Shown one piece after another: positions 12,551-24,002 of a stretch of DNA of 64,000 nt. The DNA is taken from NCBI GenBank assembly GCA_029204225.1, contig CM055113.1, positions 18,753,746 through 18,817,745 of the forward strand. The letters run 5' to 3'. Below the pieces are notes generated by a model. It saw only the letters and a program-made list of their open reading frames with translations. It made no database searches and had not been told where the DNA came from. Source of the DNA: Diphasiastrum complanatum. Lineage: Eukaryota; Streptophyta; Lycopodiopsida; Lycopodiales; Lycopodiaceae. Made by a program: the position numbers and the translations under genes. Positions within the stretch are counted from its first letter, which is position 1. Each line of letters opens with the position of its first letter.

Positions 12551-14150
12551 ACTAGAAAAAGTAGTGTTTCAAGATTTCATTGTGCTATTGATGTACTAAT
12601 TCTGAAATCTATCTTGCTTGCTTTTCCAAAATAGCCCATATTAGGATTCAATAATTCGATGGCTTATACTTGAGCCGATTATTTCATTTTTTTGGCAAAC
12701 CATAGCTCATGTTTTACGACTACTTTAAAAACTCAATGCAACAAATACTTGATCTGAAATATACTATCCAAATGTTTATGTGAAACCAAATGCGAAAGTA
12801 GAGCTAAGCAAGTATGAAATTGGATTGCAGGCAGATGCAAGAAAAATATGGCTTCCGTTCTGCAAAGCACAAACAGAAGGTTCAACTTCGTTATTCATTT
12901 CATTCTTTGGGGCACTATTATCGGGTGCCACAACTCAAAATATCAGTTTGTATATCCAAATAACATCAGAAAAATTTAGATCTGAACAATATGCGTAAAA
13001 AAATTTATCGATATCACAACAAAAACTCGTAATATAAGGGATCCATTGTTTTCGATAGAAACATCTTGTGAATGTGCATTTTGGCTACCAGCTTCCAAAC
13101 AAGCTACATAGTCCTCTATTAAATTACCAGCAAACCATGCCTCCATGATAACAGAAACCAGTTGTGGCACTTTGGCACTACAATACCCAGATCATTCCAA
13201 CACTATTACAACTTACGTGATACCCAAATCAAGTCAAGAATTCAAGTCCAATTGGCTGCACAAATGAGAAAATACAAGAGAAAGAAAAAGCCAAATATTG
13301 CGGTACAAGGTGAGGCTAATAGTCATAATTATCTGCTAGATGTTAGAAACACACCGGCTGGAAAGCAAAAGCTTTGTTATCAACGCCTCTATTATCAACA
13401 GGTATAATAAAGGTTGACAATTTAACCAAACAAAAATATAAACAACGAAGAGATTTTTGGATAAACTGCATTCAGGATGGCCATGGCCATTCAATCACAG
13501 CTTAGAAAATTAGTCCATCAAATAGAATCGTTGAGACTTATTACATGAATAATAACAATTACTTGTCTCAAAACGATAACTACTACCATAAGCAAATACA
13601 ATCTATCAAAAATTGTTCCACCTACACTCTATGTCACCTGCATTAGCAATAGAGACCGCACATGAAACGCCTTGCTACACCCATACAAGTCATTGATGCA
13701 CCAACACCGTGCATGATTCAAGCATGAAGCAACCTGCTGAAAAATAGATGCTTGAAGCAACCTGCTGAAAAATAGATAAAGAACTTATTCCTATCGGATA
13801 CTCATAATAGAGAAGCTGTATGAAAAACACTGAGTGCGATGAACAAATCTTATCATATATATAAGCGAAAGTCATGCTGCATATGGGCCATATGAAAGGC
13901 ACTTTGCTCTTCCACCCACAGTATAAGATGCCACCACAACTTGAGCACAGATGGCGAGATGTTGACAATGGACCTTACCTCGCCAAAAATAAAACTACTT
14001 AAGTTCTTTAAAAAACAACACTACTTAACATAAACCAACTCACTTCAGATTGACAATCTGTAGATTCTTCAATCTCGCAATACTTAACATCGCCCTCAAT
14101 GATCATTTTTGATCTGTGAAGACAGTAGATAAACATTCATTTGCAAGAAC
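12551..14150. other. Intergenic stretch with no supported gene
   Basis: Contains small frames only (for example 12780-12998 plus, 12976-13170 minus, 13690-13968 minus). I recognise no domain. A 24-bp phrase (GAAGCAACCTGCTGAAAAAT core) is duplicated in tandem at about 13723-13772. Confidence 0.35.
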
Positions 14151-14419
14151 AACTAAAAAGAGAGAGAGAGAGAGCACACCTGCGATGGCGGATCGTCGTC
14201 TGTCGCCCAGATTAGAAGGATGTGTAGAAGGCATTTAAATTCTTCCACTTGATGCACGGTACAAAGTTTCCAGCTGCTCGTCGTGTTGGATTCTCCAGTC
14301 CTTGTGGAGTCGGTTACTATTGGAGCTTTATCCAGAAACCTGGCAGCATTCCGATCAACAAGCAAGCATCCAGTCACTCTCATATGATTACCTATACTTT
14401 GTGGAGTCTAAATATAGCA

Positions 14420-15345
14420 AGGAATCATGGTGAATGGCGAGGATCAGAATCAAGAACGTACATCATGTTGGAATGAACATGTCTCCCAGCTTCAAGAACG
14501 TACATCATTTTGGAATGAACATGTCTCCCAGCTTCATGTCCTTGAATGCTTCGCGTACCAGCACCAAAGCTGGAGTGTATAGGCGCAGTGACTCGTTCAG
14601 GATCATTCCTACCTGCAGCAACAATTTCATGAAGATTTATCAGTTTATAAGAGACTGTTTCCTGCCTTCTTCCTGAGAATATTAGTGCAAAGATTTGATC
14701 AACAACTGGATTGAATATTTCCTTCATGTCTTTCTCATCTAAATCCATTTCATCATATGAATGCGCAGGGGAGATAAGTTGGTGTCTGCAATCAGATTCT
14801 TTCCATGCCTCAACAAGCTTTGATGGCAAATCGATGTTAAACGAACAGCTTGAACCGTCAAACTCGTGCTTATAATAGCCCCAATTTTTCAATATGTTCA
14901 GCTTTTCAGCTGGATACTCTTTGGCGAACGGTCTGGAGCAGCTAATTTTTCTGGACAGAAACTCAAAGAATGCATCGTCGACATAGCTACCTCCAAATAA
15001 TCCTCCAGTGCTTCTGGAAATCTCTCGCACCTTACGTGGATAAGTCTCGATGACTATCTCATGGACGACAATGTCAACGGTTCCACCTCCACAATCTGCA
15101 ACTAAAACTTTATCACCTCTTCACAGCTTCAGAATGCTGCGCTGCTGCTGGCAATAAAGCGATGATTCCACATCCACAATCTGCAACTAAAACTTTATCA
15201 CCTCTTCACAGCTTCAGAGTGCTGCGCTGCTGTTGGCAATAAAGCGATGCAGCTTCAGGCTCTAAAATCATTAAAAGACGATAAGAACTAAACTCCATAG
15301 AGCGGCATGCTGATCCTGCCACAAGTCCTGCCATGTCTGTGCACA
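14420..15345 (-). pseudogene. HSP70-like ATPase of the HSPA12 type, pseudogene fragment
   Basis: Minus strand. The first block (about 15345-15240) has SSYRLLMILEPEAASLYCQQ, which is the HSPA12 motif before the phosphate-binding region. After a tandem duplication comes KVLVADCGGGTVDIVVHEIV (about 15110-15040), the phosphate-2 loop of the actin-like ATPase fold. REISRSTGGLFGGSYVDDAF and FFEFLSRKI follow, as in HSPA12 proteins. The frame then runs to about 14580, where it must shift to read LVREAFKDMKLGDMFIP. Two internal tandem duplications (about 80 bp at 15083-15250 and 36 bp at 14453-14528) break it. N- and C-terminal parts are missing. HSPA12 relatives are distant HSP70s of poorly known role, and I infer a dead duplicate. 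Confidence 0.75.
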
Positions 15346-15384
15346 TTTGTGCATATGCTATGGAGATGTCAGCAACGACAATCT

Positions 15385-15877
15385 TCATCAACTCAGTGGA
15401 TATTCTGATGCAAGTTGGGGAGGAGATGCAGACCATCGTAAGTCCACATCTGGATTTACATTCTTCTTCAATGGCGGTTCTATTTCGTGAAACAGTTGTA
15501 AGAAAACCTCTATCGCACTTTCTTCTACTGAAGCAGAATATATTGCTGCTTCTCAATCTATTAAGGAAGCATTTTGGTTGAGAAATTTGCTGTCAGACAT
15601 CAATCTGTATCAGTACAGCCCTATAGTTTTGTTTTGTGATAACCAAAGTGCTATTGCCTTATCGGCCAACCCTAGATTTCATTCTAGGAGTAAGCACATT
15701 GAGATAAGATATCACTACATCAGGGGCAAGGTTCTCGACAGAGAGGTGAGCTTGACGTACTGCAGAACGCAGGACATGGTTGCAGACATTTTTACGAAAG
15801 CACTCAGTGTTAATGCACACAACAGATTTTGTGCATTGCTAAGTCTGAAGATTAAGACATTCACAGATCTAGATTAA
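15385..15877 (+). pseudogene. Ty1/copia RNase H, 3' end of pol
   Basis: Begins abruptly at GYSDASWGGDADHRKSTSGF and continues with [53 protein letters not shown] and DMVADIFTKAL to a TAA at 15878. This is the complete C-terminal copia RNase H with its acidic residues, apart from a frame change near 15500. The left boundary lies 40 bp from the HSPA12-like pseudogene, so the element is 5'-truncated there. A polypurine tract and LTR follow immediately. Confidence 0.85.
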
Positions 15878-15884
15878 GGGGGGG

Positions 15885-16600
15885 TGTTGGATTTACTCCT
15901 CCTACTCTCCTAAATCCCAATTTAATCTGTCTCCATTCATGTTGCTTATTTTTCTAACGTTGTCACGCAGTCTGCATTTTCTACACGCAAATTTGCACAG
16001 ACGAAGAAAAGACGAATGAATCGCGACATTGTGTTCTTACACAAGTCATGGTGACAGGTGAAAAGGGGACACTACCTTACTGAATGCCAAAGGTGCCCTA
16101 ACAGTTAAGGCATCATGTAAATCTTATCCTAAGGCCATTCGTAAGAGTGACGCACTTTTGCGTCATCACCAACGTTCACTTCAGTACTGGCTGACGTCTC
16201 ACCCCATGCAGTTGCGTTAACAGATTGGACAACGATTGCAGCCATCCACGGTCTCCTAGAGACAGCACATCCACTCTGTACTTTCGCATCTGCACACCTG
16301 TAATATTATGTATATATATTGGATACCATCTGTGTATTCGATGATGATGATGATTAGATGATCAAGTGAGTGAAGAAGTGACTAAGAGAAGAGGTTTCAT
16401 TCCTCATTACAAACAAAACTAAGCTTTGTAGGACACACAGTTTCGTTCGCTACAGTCTTGTGCTCTACCGCATTATTGAATTGTATACTTGATATACTTA
16501 ATCTGACACAGTTCATTTGTTCTACGTTTTAAATCTGTCAATATTTGCTATGCTTATTCTTCATTCTGTCTGATGTTTCTTGTTGCTCTTTCTGGTAATA
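15885..16600 (+). repeat. Copia 3' LTR (right end uncertain)
   Basis: AAGGGGGGG (polypurine tract) is followed by TGTTGGATTT, the usual copia LTR start. A TATA-like run (TATGTATATATATTGG) lies at about 16306. The stretch up to about 16600 has no coding signal. Without the 5' LTR, the CA end cannot be fixed. Confidence 0.6.
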
Positions 16601-17960
16601 GACAGTTAACTTTTACTCTTGTCTTTCGCAAATAATTCATGACTAATTATCAGTTGAGCACAGTCTAGCTCTTCGCGAATCATTCGCGACAGATAATTTG
16701 TCTTGCAATTCGCGACAAATTGTTCATCTAGCGCTTCATCCATTTAAATGTTTGGCTACGTAATCTAGAATGACTGTGATTTCTATCACTAAAGTTCTGT
16801 TCATTCTGATAGGCGTAGTCATGCTTATAGAGAGAGTCAAATAATTCATTCCGCTGTGCACGAACATTTTTTGTTCGAGTTCGCTTCTCGTTCGTTTCTT
16901 GTTCGAGTTTGTTTCTCGTTCGTGTTCGTCATTTATTCTTCCTCCCTCTCTCCCAACAGTTCCTACATGGTCATTCCATCTTTCGGGATTCACCCCATGA
17001 GGCTTACACAGTTCTTGCTTGTCATTCTTAACTAGTACTTCTTGGCTCTCATACTCGACTCTTAGTCTTCATTCGTCTCATCTTCTCAGAGACCTCCTTG
17101 GTCTAAGGTGAGAGGTGCTCGTGGGTAGCTCTGGCCGAGTATCTTGGGGATTCGTCAGAATCAGCCAACATCATTCCACCCCTAGTGTGTTGCAAGACCC
17201 ACTGCAACTAATATTGGATGATATTATTCGGCTTTGCATTGGCATCTTCAATTGTCACTTGGAAAAAGCGTAGATCCTTGTTCGCTTGCATAAATCCAAG
17301 TGCTTATTGTTGTCAGTCTTTATCAAAAAACTGCTTTTCGCAATCTGCCGCAACGTAACCAAAATGTCTTATTGCTGCAAGTGGTTGACATTCTCAAAAT
17401 TGGAGAGCTCCCAACAACTTCACAACTCTGCATGCCTGATTGCTTCTTTTTTGTCTTTTTTGCATCTGCCATGGATGGCTTCGCTTCTTGTTTCTTGAAA
17501 AATTCTAACTTATGGGAGGTTTGTATCCTCCATTTTGCTTCTATAGGTGTTTCCTCAGTTCTTCCCTCTGTCGAATTCCCAGTCTTGTAAATGCTCTTTC
17601 CTTGATGAGAAGAGAAAAATCTTTGATTGGTAGGTTGCACAAATCATGGTTAACAATCTTGTATGATCTTAAGAGGTTTCCAAAAGTGGTAGGCTGTTGT
17701 TGTAGGGCTGGTATGCTGTTGTTTTTGTCTGCCATCAATACCTTTTATTAGTTTCTTTTGTCTCTTGAATGCTTTGTCAAGTTCATGTGTATCAAAGGTA
17801 GCATTAGGATGCTTTGCCATTTCTAGCTTTTGTAGCTTGTTTTGCAAAGATCTTAGCCAAGTATTTTGGGAGTTTGGATCCATTCAAGATCCACTTTTTT
17901 CACAATTGTTACAAAGATTGTCCAGCAAGATCAAAACCATCGCCGGTTACTGACAAAATT
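16600..17960. other. No supported gene; short TTCG/TCGCGA repeats
   Basis: At 16660-16735 the word TTCGCGA recurs, and at 16859-16935 GTTCG/CTCGTTCGT phrases repeat. The rest, including several overlapping frames at 17286-17999, has no motif I recognise. The minus frame 17650-17883 is Lys-rich and could be a gag relic, but nothing confirms it. Confidence 0.35.
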
Positions 17961-17974
17961 TCTAGAATTCACAC

Positions 17975-18749
17975 GTGTGGGGAATGTCCACAAGTATGAT
18001 TGATCTTGATTAAGCTTTTTGATTACCACAATAACCTTATCCTAGATTGTTTAGCAAGATCTAGTTCAGAAAAAATGGCTTAACCACAATCTAGCATGCT
18101 AAGCATCAGAATATGATAGCAATGAATCAAATAATGAACAAAAGTACAAGATTTCAATGTATTAGCATTAGCTTCAACACGAGTTAGAGAGAGAAAGCTA
18201 GAGAGATAACAAACAAAATAGTTTAGATCCAAAATAGCATGAGGTAGCTACAAAACTTTGGTTCTTCATCATTGATTGTGAGGAGAGCTACACATATTTA
18301 TGGAGTTTGAGGTAGCTCGAGGTAGAACCACATCCATCATTCCAAAATGACTACTAAAGTGACATCTAGAGTCTATGTGACATTTGTCACTTGCCATGCA
18401 TGAAATTCTACCAACTTTTTACAAGTGTACTAGTTCTAACTAACAAAGTACAAATCATTATGCATGTGTCCATTATACTTTGTGCATGCGTTGCATGTCA
18501 CTATGGATCACTTACAATTAATGCATGTGAATTGTGACGAGTTTCTACAAGCATGAATTTGCCAATTCTATGTCTACAAACTATATGCAAGTTGTATTCT
18601 TCAATCTAGACATTACATAACCATGTAGCTCGAGTTCTATGTAGGCAAAACTTGGCATTTTGCATTTATGAGCTACATACTTGCATGGTACAACATTTGT
18701 AGCAAGCCAAGAAATCAATATGCAGATTTGTTTTTCCAATTTTAACACT
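17975..18749 (-). repeat. Probable 3' LTR of the copia element at 18765-19990
   Basis: Read on the minus strand, a polypurine tract (AGGAGGAG) is followed by TGTTAAAATTGG at 18749, a normal LTR start. The sequence to about 17975 has no coding potential. The left end is uncertain and no 5' LTR is recognisable to the right. Confidence 0.5.
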
Positions 18750-18764
18750 CCTCCTAAAAATAAT

Positions 18765-19990
18765 CTATATTGATTTGAACATGGATCTTGGTATAACTCC
18801 AAGATTGGCTCTATGCTTGATGAGGGAACTTTTGCTCAAAGGTTTGGTGAGCATATCAGCAATGCAAGATGATGTGTCGTTGTGCTCCAAATTGATTTCC
18901 CCTCCAATGAGCTTCTCTCTCACGAAGTGATGTGCAACTTCGATAAGCTTGCTCCTTGCATGGAATATCGGGTTGTTGGCAAGGGCTTGGACTGAAATGT
19001 TGTCACACATGATCATAGGTAGATCCTCTTCCAAGATTATCTTTAGTTCCACTAGTAACCTCTTGATCCAAAGCACTTCCTTTGTTGTTGTAGTGAGTGC
19101 CTTGTACTCAGCTTCACATGATGAGAGTGATACAGTATCTTGCTTTCTGGAAAGCCAAGATATCAAGTTTCCTCCAAGATATATGACATAAGCACTTGTG
19201 GATTTTTTATCTGCCCTATCACTTGCAAAATCTAAGCCAGAAAACCAATAATAGAAAGATCTTCACTTTTATACAATAAACCAAAATCAAAAGTTGAAGA
19301 TATATATCTAAGCACTCTCTTGGCCATTTTCCAATGATAGATAGTAGGATTTTGCATAGCCTGGCTCAACTTATGAACACTAAAGCTTATGTCAGGTGTT
19401 TCTATACTCTTACAATTCAACATATTGAACTTCTCTAACATTGAAAGAGCATATTTGGATTGACATACAAAAGCTTTATTTTTAAGAAAGTCAATCTCTA
19501 ATCCTAGAATATAGTGAATTTTTCCAAGATCTTGCATCTTGAACTCTTCTCCAAGTGCAATCTTGGTTTCCTCAACTAACTTGATACTACTTCCTGTCAG
19601 AATGATATCATCAACATAAATTTGATTCAGCAACTATTTGAACTCATTTAGATGATCACTGACTGAGGTGCCTTCACTCATTTTGAGGGCAAGGATCTTC
19701 TTTCTCAAAAAGAGATGAGTCAATACATCTGAAATTTCATAAATACTTGTCCAAATATCTCGTGCTTTTTTGGAAGTGGAACAATTTGATACATGAGCTA
19801 TCTGAGTGTCTTTCAAATTTAAGGATACAATGGCAAGAGCTTTGCCATCCTTTGCTTCCCATGCAGTTATGGTTTCGTCAGTCTGGCTATTGAACCATTG
19901 ACATATCCCCATAGCTCCTTTTCGATTAGCATCATCCTCATTTTGAATTTCCACATGTGGAAATCATCTTTGTTGAACTTATTGATCAAT
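18765..19990 (-). pseudogene. Ty1/copia pseudo-polyprotein: gag joined directly to RT and RNase H
   Basis: Reading right to left, the relic begins in Gag (DDFHMWKFKMRMMLIEKELW near 19980, then KARDIWTSIYEISD and SDHLNEFK). At 19633/19634 it jumps straight to the reverse transcriptase active-site region (QIYVDDIILTGSS, then LGKIHYILGLEIDF and WKMAKRVLRYISST). It continues to RNase H (SWLSRKQDTVSLSSCEAEYK, LIEVAHHFVREKL, CIADMLTKPL). Zinc knuckle, protease, integrase and the first half of RT are absent. A stop lies exactly at the gag-RT joint. Confidence 0.85.
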
Positions 19991-19999
19991 CATATCTCT

Positions 20000-21310
20000 G
20001 AGTTTGAATCTTCCATGTAGATCGATGAACAGAGATTATATAAATCAGATATAAACTAGCTCTAAGAACATGAACATATTTGGTTCTTTCCTCCCCTTGC
20101 ATAAGTAACTCTCGCAGACTATTCCGTTATTTCCAAAAGGTCATTTTACATCAGTGATCAAGCCTACGAGAGTTAGTTTGAAGTATTGACTGATCTGTTA
20201 GCCAGGATGGATCAAATGGATAGATCTGAGTGATGTGGCCCTCTTCACACGTGTGAAGACCTGCTGGACTATACCAGACTCATGGATGTACTTGATCCAT
20301 AAAAGGATCATCATTTTGCTAAGAAGATTGATGAGACTTTTGCACTCTACACTTTTGTGAGGTTTCTAGTCATTTGTCTTGTGATTTTTATGTATGATTG
20401 CTATCTAGTATCATTTTACTTGTTGTTTCAGGTGCAGGCCATATTGTGGACAGTACTCCACACGTGTGAGGCCGCTCTCACTAAAAAATGATGTGTTGAT
20501 CCATTGCTCTTGCTTAAATCCAAGTGTAGTGAATCTAGATCAAGATCTAATGTGTAGAACTTGATAGATTCATTGATTAAGCAACCATTAACTCTCTATG
20601 ATTGTAAAGTACAATCATTATTGTCCTAAAAACTGTAAAATTTATCAGTCTTGTCTCTCAAAATGAGATAACCTACCTGCTGTGGAAAGTCAAAACCTAT
20701 AAACAAGCTCTATTTGATTTTCATGCCAAGTTCGATGGGTTTAAAGACAAAGAGACAACTAAGTTAGCAAAATCCAAAGTGATTATCAAAGAAGATGAGC
20801 AGCCAACATCTGCCATTCTTCAGACGACTCCACAAATCCACATGACGAGCATCTTTAGCACCACCGCAAGATCAAGGGCAAGATGACTCAGACATTGGAC
20901 AGGTGGACGTCGATCCATCTCAATCACCTCTAGTTCAAGAAGCGAGGCCTTCCACAAGAACGACCATACCACTTTTCCAACGACTTGTCAACCTAGATGA
21001 CGAAATTCAGAAATTCCTAAAATAACATCCACATGAAAGATCATGAGGTGGTTGGGTAGTGAAATTTAAGACTTTAAAAATCGACGTAGGAAAAGAACTT
21101 GATAAGCTGCCAACATTGGGTGAGCAACCCCATAGAGGAAAACAATCTTTGAAAAAACTCCGGGTGGTGAGTCCAAGGCAATTACGCGTAGATCCTTATT
21201 ATGTGCCTATGCCACGACAAAAATAAATGGAAGGATTGTGGGATTTCTTTGGATAAAATCACCATCCACACACCAAACTGGCCAATCATCCATCAAAGCT
21301 TCAACTAGAA
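20000..21310. other. No supported gene; two CACACGTGTG palindromes
   Basis: The palindrome TTCACACGTGTGAA lies at 20244-20257 and CACACGTGTG at 20459-20468. Around 20690-20880 a plus-strand frame reads FDFHAKFDGFKDKETTKLAK, which looks retroelement-like but I cannot assign it. Confidence 0.35.
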
Positions 21311-21317
21311 CATCTCA

Positions 21318-21536
21318 GTGGATTTTCATAGAGCTCTCCAAGCCTATGCCAAGGAGTATGTTTTTTCACCAGATCCGACGGTTAGACAATTAGCTATTTT
21401 TGTGAAAGACTTGGCTACCTTGGCTTCCATTCCTACGAGATGGGACGAATGTCTGCCTGTTTTATGCTTTGATCCAAATCTTCCTATGACATCAGACAAA
21501 GTCCCTGATCAACTACCATTAGCCATATTGTACTAA
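21318..21536 (+). pseudogene. Unrecognised coding-like fragment
   Basis: A 72-codon frame with normal amino-acid composition (AYAKEYVFSPDPTVRQLA, PTRWDECLPVLCFDP) and no low-complexity sequence. It has no neighbours I can connect it to. It might be a relic of a gag or of a host exon. I do not recognise it. Confidence 0.2.
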
Positions 21537-22210
21537 TGTGCGGCGATGCTGAGTGGAACCTAGGAGTAGAAATTCATTGTGTGGACGACATTGTTCAGAG
21601 CTCACAAGTGCTTTTATCCACATCCACGAGATTTCAATGAGTCGTGCTTGGAATTCATGGACAAAGTCTAGTACCACCTCATAAAAGTCTGGCGCGAGGA
21701 TAACCAGAGCCCGCAGAATAAGTCTCTCTCGAGGTGTCGTGGGATTGCCACCAGTTTTGGTGGACAATATTGTTGGAGGGTTTGCAAATATTGAGGCAAC
21801 CCTAATTAGATTATTCATCTATTAGTAGGTAATAAGTGACAATGATCACATAGTTATTTGATTAGTTAAAAGTTGATAAGAGGAATTTAGGCCTTTTTGT
21901 GAGAATTAAATGTCACAAGGTCTAATAGTCAAGTTAGTGAATAAAAAGAGTTCCCCCCAAATTTCAAATTTTAAATAATAAAGAGGTGGAAATTGGCCAA
22001 TAGCATTTGAGGCCAAAGCCCTAAAATCCACTATACAAAATGGTACTTTGTGATTCAGTTTACATGTTCATTTCAATAAAGCAGGTTGAATCTCTATCAA
22101 ATTGAAATTGGATGTCCTTACTCTTCTTTCTTGCTTCATCTCTCATGTTTTATTTAGATCTTTATGTGATTTGGATTTGCTAATTGTTGGGATTGTTTCT
22201 TATTATACTT

Positions 22211-22318
<108 letters not shown>

Positions 22319-22499
22319 AAGCTTGATCTTTGGTTGAGTAGTGTTAATGGATCAGTGTTAATTGATCGTAGTGTTAATTGTGGAATCATAAGCATCTGTA
22401 TGAATTTAAACTATGCTATCGCTCTCACGAGAACGAATCTCCGCATGACACATTAATCCTCTTCATCCTTTGATGCTTGATTGTTGTTGGATATAGGTT

Positions 22500-22800
22500 T
22501 GAAGGTTGATGGGAAATACTTGCTACAATGGACAAAATTTGAAGGCCCTTAAGAATCATTGCTTCTTGGACTAACTTGGATGAAAATTGAAGGCCACCCT
22601 TTGGGACATTTTTTCTTGGACAAAAAGTGGAAGGTTGTCTTTTAGGTTCTTCATGGCTTGGACGGAGGTTGGCCTTTTAAGCCATTGTTGCTTGACTAAA
22701 GTTATGCCTGATTATGCTCTTTGTTGGCCCTTTGGGGCCATTTACCTTGCTCAGCTAGGTTGATGTGTCACCCCTTGGGCCATTAGTCACAAGTGTGGTC
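22500..22800. repeat. Degenerate tandem repeat, GAAGGCC(C)TTTGGG type
   Basis: The phrase TTGCTTGGACTAA...GAAGGCCCTTTGGGCCATT recurs in variable form about six times at intervals of roughly 40-65 bp (for example near 22537, 22575, 22624, 22667, 22733 and 22775). The copies are strongly diverged. Confidence 0.45.
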
Positions 22801-24000
22801 TACAACGTGCTAGTTTCAAGTTCCCACTCCAGCTAGGTTGTCATGGAAAACAAAAATGGTCAAATGCTTCATAGTTTGTAATTAATCAATGAGCGGTAGA
22901 CCTTGAAAATGATACTTGAAATGATTTAACAAAGACATAGATTCCAAGGACATTTAAACATCTAAGCATGTGATATCGGAGCCATCAATAAGATCATGCA
23001 ACTCTTTTGTTCTTACCATACACACAATGTGTTTCTCACTATAACTTACAAGTTATACACCACAATCACACAGGTTGTTAACCTTTCGAAATAAAAAAGA
23101 GATTTCCCATCAAAGTTACTTTTATTTCCATCATTTCAAACTACTATTCCACATCTATCTTTCCATTATTTGTCTGAAAGCTTGCATCAAAATCTTATAG
23201 GGTTAATGATTCACCCATAATTTCCCTTCATCCTTATTCAAAGACATCTTATAAAAGGTGGGCCACAATTTTTTAATGGCAAACATGTGTCTAAATATTT
23301 TTTTGAAAGAAGCCTTTTGTATCCCTATGAACATGTGTTGATAGCCCTAAAAAGATTGTGAAGAAATGGAGTTAGAACTTTTTGCTTCAATGCTTTGGCT
23401 AATTCTACCTTTGTTAGGTTTGCGATGTTTGTCACACCTGCAATAGATTTGGAAGCATACCACATGATTATACTTGTGATCCTCACTTAACAAAAATGAA
23501 GACACTTTTATGTTGCTAACTATTCAACTGAAAATACAAAATATAGATGGAATCATACTACACTTGATAATGCATTGAAACTGTCAATATTTGACATCGA
23601 ATGTTGGATTGATCACCATACTCTTGAGGAGGAATGCACTGGACTTTGTGTAACCGATTCAACATATTTGAAAGCTAGTTAGTCAATCAAATCCATGTAT
23701 TATTGAAAGCTGTTATGAAGATATACCCTTGTTCGAACACAAATTCAACTGTACACATTCAATTATCTTGGGAAGCATGTTCTAGTAGAGTTCCAAACAT
23801 ATACCTAGTTGCTGATTTGCTATACCTTATGATGAAATTTTGATTATTATTACTTGGTTTGTACAAGACACACACAATTGTCGTTGCTTGTTCATGATCT
23901 AAATTTACCGAGTTAAGAATTTGTTGAAATTACCTTTTAGATGCCACCACTGAGAGTAGGCATGCAAAGTTTATAGTATGAAAGTCAATTCAATCTATCA
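22800..24000. other. No recognisable feature
   Basis: AT-rich sequence without an open frame of note or any repeat that I can see. It may be the degraded 5' part of the copia element that follows. Confidence 0.4.
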
Positions 24001-24002
24001 AA

